Below, piece after piece: positions 8,687-18,343 of a stretch of 64,000 nt of DNA. The notes under the pieces were generated by a model. That model had not been told where the DNA came from. It saw nothing but the letters and a program-made list of their open reading frames with translations, and ran no database searches. Positions within the stretch are counted from its first letter, which is position 1. Every line of letters starts with the position of its first letter. The position numbers were made by a program, and so were the translations under genes. Source of the DNA: Pseudoduganella armeniaca (GTDB lineage: Bacteria > Pseudomonadota > Gammaproteobacteria > Burkholderiales > Burkholderiaceae_D); the NCBI RefSeq assembly GCF_003028855.1, contig NZ_CP028324.1, positions 1,302,001 through 1,366,000 on the forward strand, in the 5' to 3' direction.

Positions 8687-11600
8687 ATGATCCAACACGA
8701 TACGCCGACTGTCACCCCGTTCGATCCTGGCCCGCTGTCCTGGGTCATGGTCGAAATCCGCGAAGCGCTGGGCCGTTCCCGCACGGCGCTGTTCGAGGCG
8801 GGCGGGCTGGAGCCGGAAGACCAGGCCACCGCGCTGCGCCACGCCAAGTCGCACCTGCACCAGGCCCACGGCGCGCTGCTGATGGTGGACGTGGAGGGCG
8901 TCGTGCTGCTGACGCAGCTGGCCGAGCAAGCCCTGGACCGGTTCAAGGACGGCACGCTGAAATGCAGCCTGGAGCACGTGCAGGTGGTGGCCGCGCTGTA
9001 CCAGGCCGTGATCGAATACCTGGAAGAGCTGCTGGACGGGGCGCCGCTCCAGCCCGCGCGGCTGTTCCCGTTCTACCGCGCCGTGCAGGAGCTGCTGGGC
9101 GCGCAGCGCATCCATCCGGCCGACCTGTTCTTCCCTGACCTGGCACGCTGGCCCACGTTCGCAGGCGCGCCGGATGCCGGTGCGGCCGATTACGGTGCGC
9201 TGCGGCAGCGCTTCGAACGGGCGCTGCTGCCCTACCTGAAGTCGGGCGACGCAAGCCATGCCGGCGCGCTGCGCGACGTGGTGGCCGAGGTGGCGGCCGC
9301 GCAGGCCGAGCCGCGGCCGCGCGCGTTCTGGCTGGCGCTGCAGGCCTTCGCCGAACTGGTCGCGGCCGGCCTGCTGCCGGCCGGCCTGTATGCCAAGCAG
9401 TTGTTCGGCCTGGTCAACCTGCAGATGCGCCGGCTGGCGCAAGGCGCGCCGGAAACACCGGAAGCGGTGCTGCGCGATGCGCTGTTCTTCGTCGCCGCCG
9501 CCGCGCCGGCGACGCTGCCGCCGCTGGCACGCGAGGTGCGCGCCGCCTGGCGCCTGGACGGCTTGGTGCCATCCGACTACGAAACGAAGCGTTACGGCCA
9601 GTTGGACCAGGACGCGCTGGCGCGCGCGAAAGAAGGCCTGGCGCAGGCCAGGGCCGCCTGGCAGCGGCTGGAACAGGCCGACGGCTCGTCGCCGCACAAT
9701 GCCGAATTCGGCCAGGCGCTGGCGCTGGTGGCGGCGGCCAGCGACAAGCTGGACCTGCCGGCGCTGGGCGCGCTGATGCGTCAACTGGCCATCACGGCCA
9801 ACCAGGCACTGGCGGCCAGGCGCAGCGAGGAACTGGGCCTGGAGATGGCAACGGCGCTGCTGTTTGCCGGCCATGGCCTGGAACAGATCCGCCACCTGCC
9901 GGACGACTTCGCGGCCAATGCCGACACGATCGGCGCGCGCCTGCAGGCGCTGGTGGCGGGCCAGGTGCCGCCCGAGCCGGCCCAATGGCAGAGCGGCCTG
10001 GCGCAGCGGCTGCGGCAGGACGACACGGTGGTGGCGCTGTCGCTGGAGATGAAAACGGCGCTGCGCCACGTCGAGAAGGTGCTGGACGAATACCACGCCC
10101 AGGGCACGGCCGACCTGGCCGCGCTGGACAGCGTGCTGCACCAGCTGGAAGGCGCCCTGGCGGTGGCGGACCAGGAGGACGCGATGCAGGCGGCGCGCCA
10201 CGTGCGTGGCGAGATCGCGCGGCTGGCGGCCGGTGGCGGCGACCCCGCCATGCTGGACGCCATCGCCCGCAACGTCGGCGCGCTGGGCTTCTTTGTCGAC
10301 ATGCTGGCGCAGAACGCGGCCGGCGCGCGCGAGCGTTTCGCCTTCGACGCGCAGCAGGGCACGTTCCGCGCGGTCCCGTTCCGCAAGATCGCCGGCGCCG
10401 AGACGATCCCCGTGCTGGAAGAGGAAGTCGAGCCGCCGGCGCCGCTGGCGCTGCCGGACGTGCCGCCGTCCAGCGTGGGCGGCCCGGCCGACGCGGCCAT
10501 CGAGGCCGAACTGCTGGAGATCTTCATCGGCGAGGCGCAGGAGGTGCTGGCGTTCATCGTCACGACGCTGGCGCAGCCGCGGCTGGACGCGGGCACACCG
10601 GACAACCTGGCCATGCTGCGCCGCTCCTTCCACACGCTCAAAGGCAGCGGCCGCATGGTGGGGCTGAACCAGTTCGCCGAGGCCGCCGGCGCTGTCGAGA
10701 AGACGATGAACGTGTGGATCGCCGAGGCGCGCCCCGTCAGCGAAGCCCTGTTCGGACTGCTGGAATGGGTCTCGGCCGAGCTGGCCGAATGGGTCGGCGA
10801 ACTGGTGGCGAAGGGGATTTCGCCGCGCAGCGCCAGTGCCATCGCCGAGGCGGCCCAGCGCGTGCGCGACGGCGAACCGTTCGTGCAGGCGCGCGCGCCG
10901 CAAGCCATCGAGACGCCGGTGCCGCCGCCGTACGTGACGGACGAACACGCGGCGGCAGCAACGCAAGAGCCGGCGGAGCACATGGTGTTCGTCGACCGGC
11001 TGGCCGTGCCGCGGCCCCTGTTCGACATCTACACGGCCGAGGCGCAGGGACTGCTGGCACGGCTGCGCGACGAGTTCGCGGCCTGGCGCGCGGCGCCCGG
11101 GCGTAGCGTCGATCCGGACACGCTGCAGGCCGTGCATACGCTGACCGGCACGTCGGCCACGGTCGGCTTCAAGCCGCTGCGCGAGCTGGCATACGCGCTG
11201 GAGCTCGTGCTGCAGGCGCAGCAGGCATCGGCGACCTTGCCGGATGCGGCCCAGCACGACCTGTTCGACTTCGCGCTCGAGCGCATGCGCCAGATGGTGG
11301 CGGCGTTCGTGGCGCAGGAGATGCCGGCCGAACAGCCGGAGCTGATCGCCGCGCTGGACAAGCTGCGCGAAGACCTGGCCCGTATGCCGGCGGCCGACGC
11401 GGCGCTGGATGCACGGCTGGACAGCATGCTGGCCGACGCGGAAGCGGGCTCCGTGGAAGCCGCGCCGGTAGCGCAGCAAGAAGCGCAGCAAGAGCCGCCG
11501 CAAGAACCGCCGCAAGAGCCGCCGCAAGAACCGCCGCAAGAGCCGCCGCAAGAACCGCCGCTGGACGAGCTGGCGGCCCGGCTCGACGCCTTGTTTACCG

Positions 11601-14173
11601 ACACTTATCACGCCTTGCTGGCCGATCCGCCGCCGCTGCCGCCGCGCGGCACACCGTTGCCGCTGCGTCCGCAACTGGCCACGCAGGACGAGAGTATCGA
11701 CGACCTGTTCGCATCGGCCTTCGACGATGCCTTTGCCGAACCGCCGCTGACGCAGGCGGCGCTGCCGCAGGACGAGGACGACTTGTTCACGGGGGCAGTG
11801 GCGGCGCCGGCGGCTGATGCGCCGGCGCCCGAGCCCGTGGCGGAACCGCTGCCGCAACCGGAAGAGCCGGCGGCAGCGGAAGCGCCGGTGCAGCCGGAAG
11901 ACCTGGCAGCCGAGGCGGAGCCGGCGGAAGTGGAAGTGCTGGCGCTGCCGCCCGGTTCGGACGCGCTGGCCACGCCGGTGGATGACGAACTCGATCCGGA
12001 CCTGCTGCCCGTGTTCCTGGAAGAGGGCGCGGACCTGCTGCCGCAGGTGGGCGCGGCGCTGCGGGCGTGGCAGCAGGCGCCGCACGAGGTCGAGCACGCG
12101 CACACGCTGCAGCGCGTGCTGCACACGCTCAAGGGCAGCGCGCGCATGGCCGGTGCGATGCGGCTGGGCCAGCACGCGCACGAGATCGAAACGCACGTGG
12201 AAACGATGGCCAACGCGGGCAGCGCCACGCCGCACGCGTTCGAGGAACTGCTGGCGCACTACGACCATGCGCTGCTGCTGTTCGAGCAGTTGCAGCATCC
12301 GGCGCCGCAGGACGCCGCGGCCACGGCAGCAGCGGCGGCACCCGTGGCCGAAGGAGCCGGCGCTCCGGTGCCGCTGGTGCGCGTGCGCGCCGATATCCTC
12401 GACCGCCTCGTCAACCAGGCCGGCGAGGTGGCGATCGCCCGCTCGCGGATGGAAAACGAAGTGGGCGCATTGCGCACGGCGCTGGCCGACTTCGACGAGA
12501 ACCTGGCGCGCCTGCGGCGTCAACTGCGCGAGGTCGAGGTGCAGGCCGAGTCGCAGATCGCCTCGCGCCTGTCGATTTCGGGCGAGCGCGAATTCGATCC
12601 ACTGGAATTCGACCGATTTACCCGCTTGCAGGAGCTGACGCGCATGATGGCCGAGAGCGTGGACGACGTCGGCTCGCTCCACGACAGCCTGGTGCGCTCG
12701 GTGGACAACGCCAGCGACGACCTGGTGCAGCAGGCGCGCATGACGCGCGAGCTGCAGCGCGACCTGATGCGGGTGCGCATGGTCCCCTTCGGCAGCATCG
12801 CCGAGCGGCTGTACCGGGTGGCGCGCCAGGCCGCCAAGGAAACCGACAAGCGCGTCAACCTGGACATCCGCGGCGGCAGCGTCGAGATGGACCGGGGCGT
12901 GCTGGAACGGATGGCGGCGCCGTTCGAACACCTGCTGCGCAATGCGATCGTGCACGGCATCGAGCCGCGCGCCGTGCGCACGGCCGCCGGCAAGGCCGAG
13001 ACCGGCGAGCTGCTGGTGCAGGTCAGCCAGCAGGGCAACGAGATCGTGCTGGAGTTTTCCGACGACGGCGGTGGCCTGGACCTGGCCCGCATCCGTGCCA
13101 AGGGCCACGTGCTCGGCCTGCTGGGCGAGGATGCCGCCGCGGCGGACGACGCCGCGGTGGCCGACCTGATCTTCCAGCCCGGCTTCTCGACCGCCGACAC
13201 CTTGACGGAGCTGGCCGGGCGTGGCGTCGGCATGGACGTGGTGCGCTCGGAAGCGCAGGCGCTGGGCGGGCGCGTGGTCACCGCCAGCACCAGCGGGCAG
13301 GGTACGCGCTTCACGATCCACTTGCCGCTGACCTTGGCGGTGACGCAGGTGGTGCTGCTGGCGGCGGGCGGCAAGACGCACGCGGTGCCGGCCGTGCTGG
13401 TCGAGCAGGTGCTGCAGGTGCGCCCCAGCGTGCAGGAGCGCGGCAGCGTGGAAGCGCACGGCCAGGCACTGGCGTTGCGTTACCTGCCGGCGTTGCTGGG
13501 CGACGGCGCGGCGCGGCCGCCGGTGCAGCGTTCGGTGCCCGTGCTGGTGCTGCGCGCGGGCGCCGAGCGGCTGGCGCTGCAGGTGGACGAGGTGTTGGGC
13601 AACCGCGAGGTGGTCGTCAAGAACATCGGTCCGCAACTGGCGCGCGTGCCCGGTATCGCCGGCGCCACGGTGCTGGGCTCGGGCGAGATCGTGCTGATCC
13701 TGAATCCCCTGCTGCTGGCGCAGCACCTGGCGCTGCATCCCGAGCTGCAGGTGGCCACCTTGCCGCCGGAAGTGACGGTGGCGGCGGCACGGGCTGGCGG
13801 CACGATCCTGGTCGTGGACGACTCGCTGACGGTGCGCAAGGTCACGCAGCGGCTGCTGGAGCGGGAAGGCTATACGGTGCTGCTGGCCAAGGACGGCGTC
13901 GATGCGCTGGAGCAGCTGCGCGAACGCGCCAACGGCAACCTGCCGGACCTGATGCTGGTCGATATCGAGATGCCGCGCATGGACGGCTTCGACCTGACCC
14001 GCAACGTGCGCGGCGACCCGCGCACGCAGCACATCCCGATCATCATGATCACGTCGCGCAGCGCCGACAAGCACCGCAACTACGCCACGCAGCTGGGCGT
14101 GAATGCCTACTTCGGCAAGCCGTTCCAGGAGTCGATTCTGCTGGGGGCGATTGCGGGGTTGCTGACGGGGTGA
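8687..14173 (+). CDS. pilL: PilL/ChpA, hybrid histidine kinase of the Pil-Chp system
   Basis: A 1828-residue CheA-type kinase that phosphorylates PilG and PilH. In order: a long helical N-terminal region (1 to about 600); a phosphotransfer domain with FHTLKGSGRMVG (near 648); a second, degenerate one with VHTLTGTSATVG (near 815); a Pro/Glu/Ala-rich linker holding a (QEPP)6 repeat (935-958); a third phosphotransfer domain with LHTLKGSARMAG (near 1141); the dimerisation and ATPase core with LRNAIVHGIEPR (near 1415), DDGGGLD and GRGVGMDV; a CheW-like domain (about 1545-1690); and a C-terminal receiver with VVDDSLTVRK and LVDIEMPRMDG. The second phosphotransfer site keeps its His but has Thr for the usual Lys. 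It ends the operon, followed by a large palindrome. Confidence 0.95.
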   Translation: MIQHDTPTVTPFDPGPLSWVMVEIREALGRSRTALFEAGGLEPEDQATALRHAKSHLHQAHGALLMVDVEGVVLLTQLAEQALDRFKDGTLKCSLEHVQVVAALYQAVIEYLEELLDGAPLQPARLFPFYRAVQELLGAQRIHPADLFFPDLARWPTFAGAPDAGAADYGALRQRFERALLPYLKSGDASHAGALRDVVAEVAAAQAEPRPRAFWLALQAFAELVAAGLLPAGLYAKQLFGLVNLQMRRLAQGAPETPEAVLRDALFFVAAAAPATLPPLAREVRAAWRLDGLVPSDYETKRYGQLDQDALARAKEGLAQARAAWQRLEQADGSSPHNAEFGQALALVAAASDKLDLPALGALMRQLAITANQALAARRSEELGLEMATALLFAGHGLEQIRHLPDDFAANADTIGARLQALVAGQVPPEPAQWQSGLAQRLRQDDTVVALSLEMKTALRHVEKVLDEYHAQGTADLAALDSVLHQLEGALAVADQEDAMQAARHVRGEIARLAAGGGDPAMLDAIARNVGALGFFVDMLAQNAAGARERFAFDAQQGTFRAVPFRKIAGAETIPVLEEEVEPPAPLALPDVPPSSVGGPADAAIEAELLEIFIGEAQEVLAFIVTTLAQPRLDAGTPDNLAMLRRSFHTLKGSGRMVGLNQFAEAAGAVEKTMNVWIAEARPVSEALFGLLEWVSAELAEWVGELVAKGISPRSASAIAEAAQRVRDGEPFVQARAPQAIETPVPPPYVTDEHAAAATQEPAEHMVFVDRLAVPRPLFDIYTAEAQGLLARLRDEFAAWRAAPGRSVDPDTLQAVHTLTGTSATVGFKPLRELAYALELVLQAQQASATLPDAAQHDLFDFALERMRQMVAAFVAQEMPAEQPELIAALDKLREDLARMPAADAALDARLDSMLADAEAGSVEAAPVAQQEAQQEPPQEPPQEPPQEPPQEPPQEPPLDELAARLDALFTDTYHALLADPPPLPPRGTPLPLRPQLATQDESIDDLFASAFDDAFAEPPLTQAALPQDEDDLFTGAVAAPAADAPAPEPVAEPLPQPEEPAAAEAPVQPEDLAAEAEPAEVEVLALPPGSDALATPVDDELDPDLLPVFLEEGADLLPQVGAALRAWQQAPHEVEHAHTLQRVLHTLKGSARMAGAMRLGQHAHEIETHVETMANAGSATPHAFEELLAHYDHALLLFEQLQHPAPQDAAATAAAAAPVAEGAGAPVPLVRVRADILDRLVNQAGEVAIARSRMENEVGALRTALADFDENLARLRRQLREVEVQAESQIASRLSISGEREFDPLEFDRFTRLQELTRMMAESVDDVGSLHDSLVRSVDNASDDLVQQARMTRELQRDLMRVRMVPFGSIAERLYRVARQAAKETDKRVNLDIRGGSVEMDRGVLERMAAPFEHLLRNAIVHGIEPRAVRTAAGKAETGELLVQVSQQGNEIVLEFSDDGGGLDLARIRAKGHVLGLLGEDAAAADDAAVADLIFQPGFSTADTLTELAGRGVGMDVVRSEAQALGGRVVTASTSGQGTRFTIHLPLTLAVTQVVLLAAGGKTHAVPAVLVEQVLQVRPSVQERGSVEAHGQALALRYLPALLGDGAARPPVQRSVPVLVLRAGAERLALQVDEVLGNREVVVKNIGPQLARVPGIAGATVLGSGEIVLILNPLLLAQHLALHPELQVATLPPEVTVAAARAGGTILVVDDSLTVRKVTQRLLEREGYTVLLAKDGVDALEQLRERANGNLPDLMLVDIEMPRMDGFDLTRNVRGDPRTQHIPIIMITSRSADKHRNYATQLGVNAYFGKPFQESILLGAIAGLLTG
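11489..11560 (+). repeat. Coding tandem repeat, (QEPP)6, in pilL
   Basis: Six 12-base units encode Gln-Glu-Pro-Pro. Units alternate strictly between CAAGAGCCGCCG and CAAGAACCGCCG, so the true unit is 24 bases in three copies, which points to recent duplication of a two-unit block. It lies in the disordered linker between the second and third phosphotransfer domains and can change length without altering the frame. Confidence 0.95.
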
Positions 14174-14186
14174 GTAGGTAACCCCA

Positions 14187-14240
14187 GGTGACAGGCACCG
14201 ATCTCAGGGCGGTCACGCCCAGAGATCGGTGCCTGTCACC
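14187..14240. repeat. Intergenic palindrome, GACAGGCACC family
   Basis: Perfect 19-base arms, GGTGACAGGCACCGATCTC (14187-14205) and its complement (14222-14240). The loop holds another inverted pair, GGGCG and CGCCC, so the whole element can fold into one long hairpin with an A-A mismatch. It lies between the convergent pilL and S41 peptidase genes and may stop transcription from both sides, although it has no T tract. Confidence 0.85.
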
Positions 14241-14245
14241 GGTGT

Positions 14246-15529
14246 TTACAACGCCAACAACGCGCCGGGTGCCGCGCCGCCCGGCGGCTCGAGCACGAAG
14301 CGCGGCACCGACAGCAGCAGCCCCGAATGCGGCAGCGTGAAACTGCGCACGCCGCCCGATTGGGCACGGCGCGCGGCGTTGCCGGTGCCGGTCAAGATGG
14401 CGAAGCCGAAGTCGCGCATCACGTTGGCGAACAGCACGGCGGACGAATAGGTGGCCGGGCCGATCGCCACCAGCACCTGTCCCTTGAAACGCAGCGGGTT
14501 GTCGGGTTGCGGCTGATACCAGGTGGCGATCTCGCCGCGCACCACCGCGCCGGCCCGTTCGCCCTTGGCCTCGTTCGTCTCCAGCACTTTTTTTCGGTAG
14601 GTCGAGCCGGTGCGGTAGGGCCGCGTCGCCAGGTAGGGCAGCAGGCCGTCGAGCCAGACGGCGTCGTCGCCGCCGCCATTGGCCGAGACGTCGATCGTCA
14701 GCTTCGTGCAGGCGCGCTCGCGCAAGCTTGCGAACGCGGCGCGCGTGAACGCCTGCACCCGGGCGGGATCGGCGGGCGCGAACGACGCCATCGTCAGCAC
14801 GGCGCTGCCGTCGGCCGCGAAGTCGAGCCGGTATTGTTCGTCGAAGGACTCCTCCGCGCGCAGCGGTGCGGGCAGGGCGTTGCTGCCGGGCGTCTCGACG
14901 GTCCATGTGCGGCCGGCCTGGGCCAGGGTCAGGCGGTAGCCGCGCGGCGCGCCGGCCAGTTTCCAGTGGTAGAACCACCAGCGTTGCGCCAGCAGGTGGG
15001 TGCGGAACAGCGGCGTGTCGCCGTGCATGCGCGCCAGCAGCGTCGCCACGACCGTATCTGCCGGCTGCCCGTCGATGGACACGATGCGGGCGCCCTGCAA
15101 CGGCGTCGGTGCGCCATCGGGCAGCGAGCGGATGACCAGGCTGCCGTCGTCAAGCGCGACCCGATACGGGAACAGCGTGCCGCCGCCGGCCAGGTGCGCG
15201 CGCACGGCGGCGCGCCAGCCGGCATAGCCGACCAGCACGTGGGCGTCGGCAAACAGCGGGTTCAGGGTCGCCAGCCGCAGCCAGGCTTCGTCGCGCGTCA
15301 GGCCGTCGGGCGCGCTGGCGGCCAGCGTGGCAAGTGCGGTTGCCACGGCGGCGGGATCGGTGGAAAAGGCGAGGTCGGGATGCGTCGCGGCCAGCGTGGC
15401 GCCGATGAAGTCGACGTCGGCGCGCAGCTGGTCGGCCGTCAGGCGTTCGTTCGGGATGGCCGGCAGCCATGGACTGAACGTCAGCCCGGCAAGGGCGGCA
15501 AGGGAGCGACGGCGGGACAGGTCGGGCAT
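14246..15529 (-). CDS. Exported S41-family peptidase-like protein
   Basis: A protein of about 427 residues from the ATG at 15529. It begins MPDLSRRRSLAALAGLTFS, a basic stretch then a hydrophobic one that looks like a signal peptide (possibly Tat). The C-terminal half fits S41 (tail-specific/CtpA-like) peptidases: LTIDVSANGGGDDAVW matches the conserved strand and Gly-rich turn, and GPATYSSAVLFAN carries the likely catalytic Ser. I see no clear PDZ domain, though VSIDGQPADTVV could be part of one. A longer reading from 15580 runs into a palindrome and adds nothing recognisable. Substrate unknown. It is on the same strand as the photolyase gene upstream, with a palindrome between them. Confidence 0.75.
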   Translation of the reverse strand: MPDLSRRRSLAALAGLTFSPWLPAIPNERLTADQLRADVDFIGATLAATHPDLAFSTDPAAVATALATLAASAPDGLTRDEAWLRLATLNPLFADAHVLVGYAGWRAAVRAHLAGGGTLFPYRVALDDGSLVIRSLPDGAPTPLQGARIVSIDGQPADTVVATLLARMHGDTPLFRTHLLAQRWWFYHWKLAGAPRGYRLTLAQAGRTWTVETPGSNALPAPLRAEESFDEQYRLDFAADGSAVLTMASFAPADPARVQAFTRAAFASLRERACTKLTIDVSANGGGDDAVWLDGLLPYLATRPYRTGSTYRKKVLETNEAKGERAGAVVRGEIATWYQPQPDNPLRFKGQVLVAIGPATYSSAVLFANVMRDFGFAILTGTGNAARRAQSGGVRSFTLPHSGLLLSVPRFVLEPPGGAAPGALLAL

Positions 15530-15575
15530 GGTGGCGCGGTAGAGTGGGGGGCTTGCTGATGTTGCCATAAGAAGC

Positions 15576-15642
15576 AACACCGGTGTCAGGCACGCATCCT
15601 CGAGTCTCCGACTCGAGGATGCGTGCCTGACACCACGGGTGT
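15576..15642. repeat. Intergenic palindrome, GACAGGCACC family (GTCAGGCAC form)
   Basis: Perfect 25-base arms at 15582-15606 and 15610-15634 with a three-base loop; the outer part is GGTGTCAGGCAC and the inner part GCATCCTCGAGTC is unique to this copy. A further outer pair, AACACC and GGTGTT, extends the stem with a small bulge. It sits directly after the photolyase stop codon. Confidence 0.88.
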
Positions 15643-17063
15643 TATCCCTTCACTACCGCGAACCGCTCCAAGGTGCGTGCCCGCGCCACGTCGTGCTGCA
15701 CGACCGGCGGCGGATAATCATGTACCTTGCCCACCGCCAGCCACGGCGCATGGACCTCCTTGGCGTTCAACTGCCCCAGCTGCGGCAGGAAGGCCTTGAT
15801 GAACGCACCGTCCGCATCGAACTTCTGCGACTGCGTGACGGGATTGAAGATGCGGAAGAACGGCTGCGCGTCGCAGCCGGACGAGGCGGCCCATTGCCAG
15901 CCGCCGTTGTTCGACGCCAGCTCGTAGTCGTTCAGCTTCAGTGCGAAGTAGGCTTCGCCGCGGCGCCAGTCGATGCCGAGGTCCTTGACGAGGAAGCTGG
16001 CCGTGACCATGCGCAGCCGGTTGTGCATGAAGCCCGTGCGGTTCAGCTGCAGCATGGCCGCGTCCACCAGCGGATAGCCGGTTCGGCCCTCGCACCAGGC
16101 GGCGAACAGCTCGTCCGCCTGCGCACCCGTCTCCCATTCGATCCGGTCGTACACGGGCTTGAACGCCGAACGCACCACGTAGGGAAAGTGGAACAGGATC
16201 TGCTGGTAGAACTCGCGCCACACCAGTTCGGCCAGCCAGACGGCGCCGCCGTCGCCGGCCTGGCCGTGCGCGGCCAGTTCGCGCACCGTGCGCACCAGGT
16301 GGCGGATCGAGACGGTGCCGAAGCGCAGGTGCAGCGACAGTTGCGAGGTGCCGCGCACGGCCGGGAAGTCGCGCGCCGTGCCGTAGGGCGCCAGCTTGGG
16401 CAGGAATTCTTCGAACGCGGCCGCGCCACCCGTCATGCCCGGTGTAACGCCGACGGCGCCCAGGTCGACCTCATCGAAGCCCAGCTGCGCCAGCGACGGC
16501 AGGGTGCCGCGGCCGGGCGCGAAGGCCGCCGCGTAGGGTTCCACGTGCAGCGGCGCGACCAGTCCGGGGTCCAGGTTGAGTTTTTTCAGCCATGCGTTCT
16601 TGTACGGCGTGAACACGGTCAGCGGCTTGCCGGCCTGCGACAGCACTTCGGCCTTGGCCAGGACGACCTGGTCCTTGAACGCGCGCAGGTCGCGGCCGGC
16701 TTCGCGCAACGTGCTCGCCACCGCCTCGTCGCGCGCGATGGCGGCCGGGTCGTAGTCCTCGTTGACGAACACGGTCGCCACATCCAGCTCCGCCGCCAGC
16801 GCCGGGATGATGGCGCGCGCGTCGCCGTGGCGTACGATCAGGTGGCCGTTCATCTGCTCCAGCTCCGCCGCCAGTTCGGCCAGCGACGCGTGGATGAAGG
16901 CAACGCGGCGGTCGTCGCGCGGCAGTCCCTCCAGGATCGGCGTGTCGAATACGAAGGCGCAGTAGACGGGGCCGCCCGCCTGCAGGGCGTGATGCAGCGC
17001 GGCATGGTCGAACGCACGCAGGTCGCGCCGAAACCAGACGAGGGCGCTCTTGCTTATAGGCAT
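15642..17063 (-). CDS. phrB: Deoxyribodipyrimidine photolyase
   Basis: A light-driven repair enzyme for cyclobutane pyrimidine dimers, 473 residues from the ATG at 17063. The N-terminal antenna-binding domain starts ALVWFRRDLRAFDHAALHHAL, and the C-terminal FAD-binding domain has RTGYPLVDAAMLQLNRTGFMHNRLRM and ELASNNGGWQWAASSGCDAQPFFRIFNP, whose Trp-rich segments carry electrons to FAD (quoted in short parts: NNGGWQW, GCDAQPFFRIFNP). A reading from 17081 would use TTG and add six residues; the ATG fits known N termini. It is divergent from yqgE across 212 bases that hold a GC-rich hairpin (17119-17135). Confidence 0.95.
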   Translation of the reverse strand: MPISKSALVWFRRDLRAFDHAALHHALQAGGPVYCAFVFDTPILEGLPRDDRRVAFIHASLAELAAELEQMNGHLIVRHGDARAIIPALAAELDVATVFVNEDYDPAAIARDEAVASTLREAGRDLRAFKDQVVLAKAEVLSQAGKPLTVFTPYKNAWLKKLNLDPGLVAPLHVEPYAAAFAPGRGTLPSLAQLGFDEVDLGAVGVTPGMTGGAAAFEEFLPKLAPYGTARDFPAVRGTSQLSLHLRFGTVSIRHLVRTVRELAAHGQAGDGGAVWLAELVWREFYQQILFHFPYVVRSAFKPVYDRIEWETGAQADELFAAWCEGRTGYPLVDAAMLQLNRTGFMHNRLRMVTASFLVKDLGIDWRRGEAYFALKLNDYELASNNGGWQWAASSGCDAQPFFRIFNPVTQSQKFDADGAFIKAFLPQLGQLNAKEVHAPWLAVGKVHDYPPPVVQHDVARARTLERFAVVKG

Positions 17064-17118
17064 TTTTTTGTTCCAGATCAACGTACAACGATAAATTATT
17101 GCCTACAATCAGTTCGAT

Positions 17119-17135
17119 GGGCGCGCAGCGCGCCC
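17119..17135. other. GC-rich hairpin between phrB and yqgE
   Basis: Arms GGGCGCG and CGCGCCC with a three-base loop lie in the divergent intergenic region. It could affect either promoter or a 5' untranslated region; no protein-binding motif is recognised. Confidence 0.35.
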
Positions 17136-17275
17136 ACGGCGGCGGGTCACGATCAAACCTTCGATTCAGTGGCCGTTCCGGCAATTCATAGTAAACTGTC
17201 GGTATGACCGGTGGAACTTTCCATTTGTCATCTAGTTTTTATACACGAAACAGCCCCCAGCAGAGAGAGCAGCGT

Positions 17276-17932
17276 ATGAAGAACAGCAAAGTGAGCAAAC
17301 CTCTACCTGTGCCTGGACTGTTACAGGGAAGCGATGACCCTTTGCAACAATCTGACACGATGATGACGCCTGCCCTGAACCTGGCCAATCATTTTCTGAT
17401 TGCCATGCCGTCGATGCACGACCCGGTATTCGGCGGGACCGTCGTTTATGTTTGCGAGCACAACGAGAATGGCGTGCTGGGCGTGGTCATCAACAAACCG
17501 ACCGACATGACGATGGAAACGCTGTTCGATCGCATCGACCTGGAAGTGACGGCAGGGCGCGAGGCGATGGAGAAAAAGCCCATCATGTTCGGCGGCCCCG
17601 TGCAGGACGACCGCGGCTTCGTGTTGCATACACCGGGCGCGCGCTATTCGTCGTCGCTGACGGTGACGGACGAAGTGGCGTTCACCACGTCGATCGACGT
17701 GCTCGAGGCGGTGGCGCGTGGCGCCGGTCCGCAGCGCATGCTGGTCTCGATCGGCTACGCCGGCTGGAGCCCGGGCCAGCTGGAGGACGAGATCAGCCGC
17801 AACGGCTGGCTGACCGTCGGCGCCGATCCGGGCATCCTGTTCGAGACGCCCATCGAGGAGCGCTACGTGGCCGCGATGAAATTGCTGGGCATCGACCCGT
17901 TGATGCTCACGTCCGAAGCGGGCCATGCCTGA
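17276..17932 (+). CDS. yqgE: YqgE/AlgH family protein (UPF0301)
   Basis: A protein of about 218 residues with the conserved UPF0301 core: LANHFLIAMPSMHDPVFGGTVV (shown as LANHFLIAMP and DPVFGGTVVYVCEH), GVLGVVINKP, FGGPVQDDRGFVLH and IGYAGWSPGQLEDEI. The biochemical role is not settled; AlgH in Pseudomonas was linked to alginate regulation. The ATG at 17276 follows AGAGAGAGCAGCGT, a fair ribosome site; ATG 17360, just before the conserved core, is an alternative. First gene of the yqgE-ruvX-pyrR-pyrB-pyrC' run; it overlaps ruvX by eight bases. Confidence 0.92.
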   Translation: MKNSKVSKPLPVPGLLQGSDDPLQQSDTMMTPALNLANHFLIAMPSMHDPVFGGTVVYVCEHNENGVLGVVINKPTDMTMETLFDRIDLEVTAGREAMEKKPIMFGGPVQDDRGFVLHTPGARYSSSLTVTDEVAFTTSIDVLEAVARGAGPQRMLVSIGYAGWSPGQLEDEISRNGWLTVGADPGILFETPIEERYVAAMKLLGIDPLMLTSEAGHA

Positions 17933-18335
17933 TCCTGTGAACGTGCCAGAAACGGTATTCGGCTTCGACTTCGGCATCAAGCGTATCGGTGTAGCGATGG
18001 GGAACACGATGATCGGCCAGGCCAGCCCGCTGGCCGTCATCAAGGGCGAGGACAACGCGACCCGCTTCGGCGCCATCGCCGCGCTGATCGAGAAATGGGC
18101 ACCGACCAAATTCATCGTCGGGCTGCCCCTGCATCCGGACGGCGCCGAGCACGAGATGACGGCGCGCTGCCGCCGTTTCGGCAACCAGTTGCACGGCCGC
18201 TTCAATCTTCCCGTCGTACTGGTGGACGAGCGTTATTCGTCCGCAGTCATCCAGGCCCGCCGCGGCGAGGTCATCGACGACCGCGCCGCCGCCATCATCC
18301 TGCAACAGTACTTCGACCAGTATCACCCTCAATAG
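17925..18335 (+). CDS. ruvX: RuvX/YqgF, putative Holliday junction resolvase or pre-16S nuclease
   Basis: A 136-residue RNase H-fold protein. The first acidic residue is in VFGFDFGIKRIGVAMG, the strand FIVGLPLHPDG follows, and VLVDERYSSAVIQ carries the conserved Glu; DDRAAAIILQQY matches the C-terminal helix with its Asp. Family members are described as Holliday junction resolvases and, in E. coli, as needed for maturing the 16S rRNA 5' end. It overlaps yqgE and is followed by pyrR after eight bases. Confidence 0.93.
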   Translation: MPDPVNVPETVFGFDFGIKRIGVAMGNTMIGQASPLAVIKGEDNATRFGAIAALIEKWAPTKFIVGLPLHPDGAEHEMTARCRRFGNQLHGRFNLPVVLVDERYSSAVIQARRGEVIDDRAAAIILQQYFDQYHPQ

Positions 18336-18343
18336 CCTATTTT

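Noticed and set aside
7727..14074. A 2115-residue reading frame antisense to pilJ-pilL
   Set aside because: It mirrors pilL exactly, is dominated by His, Arg and Gln from GC-rich antisense codons, and has no start site or known motif.
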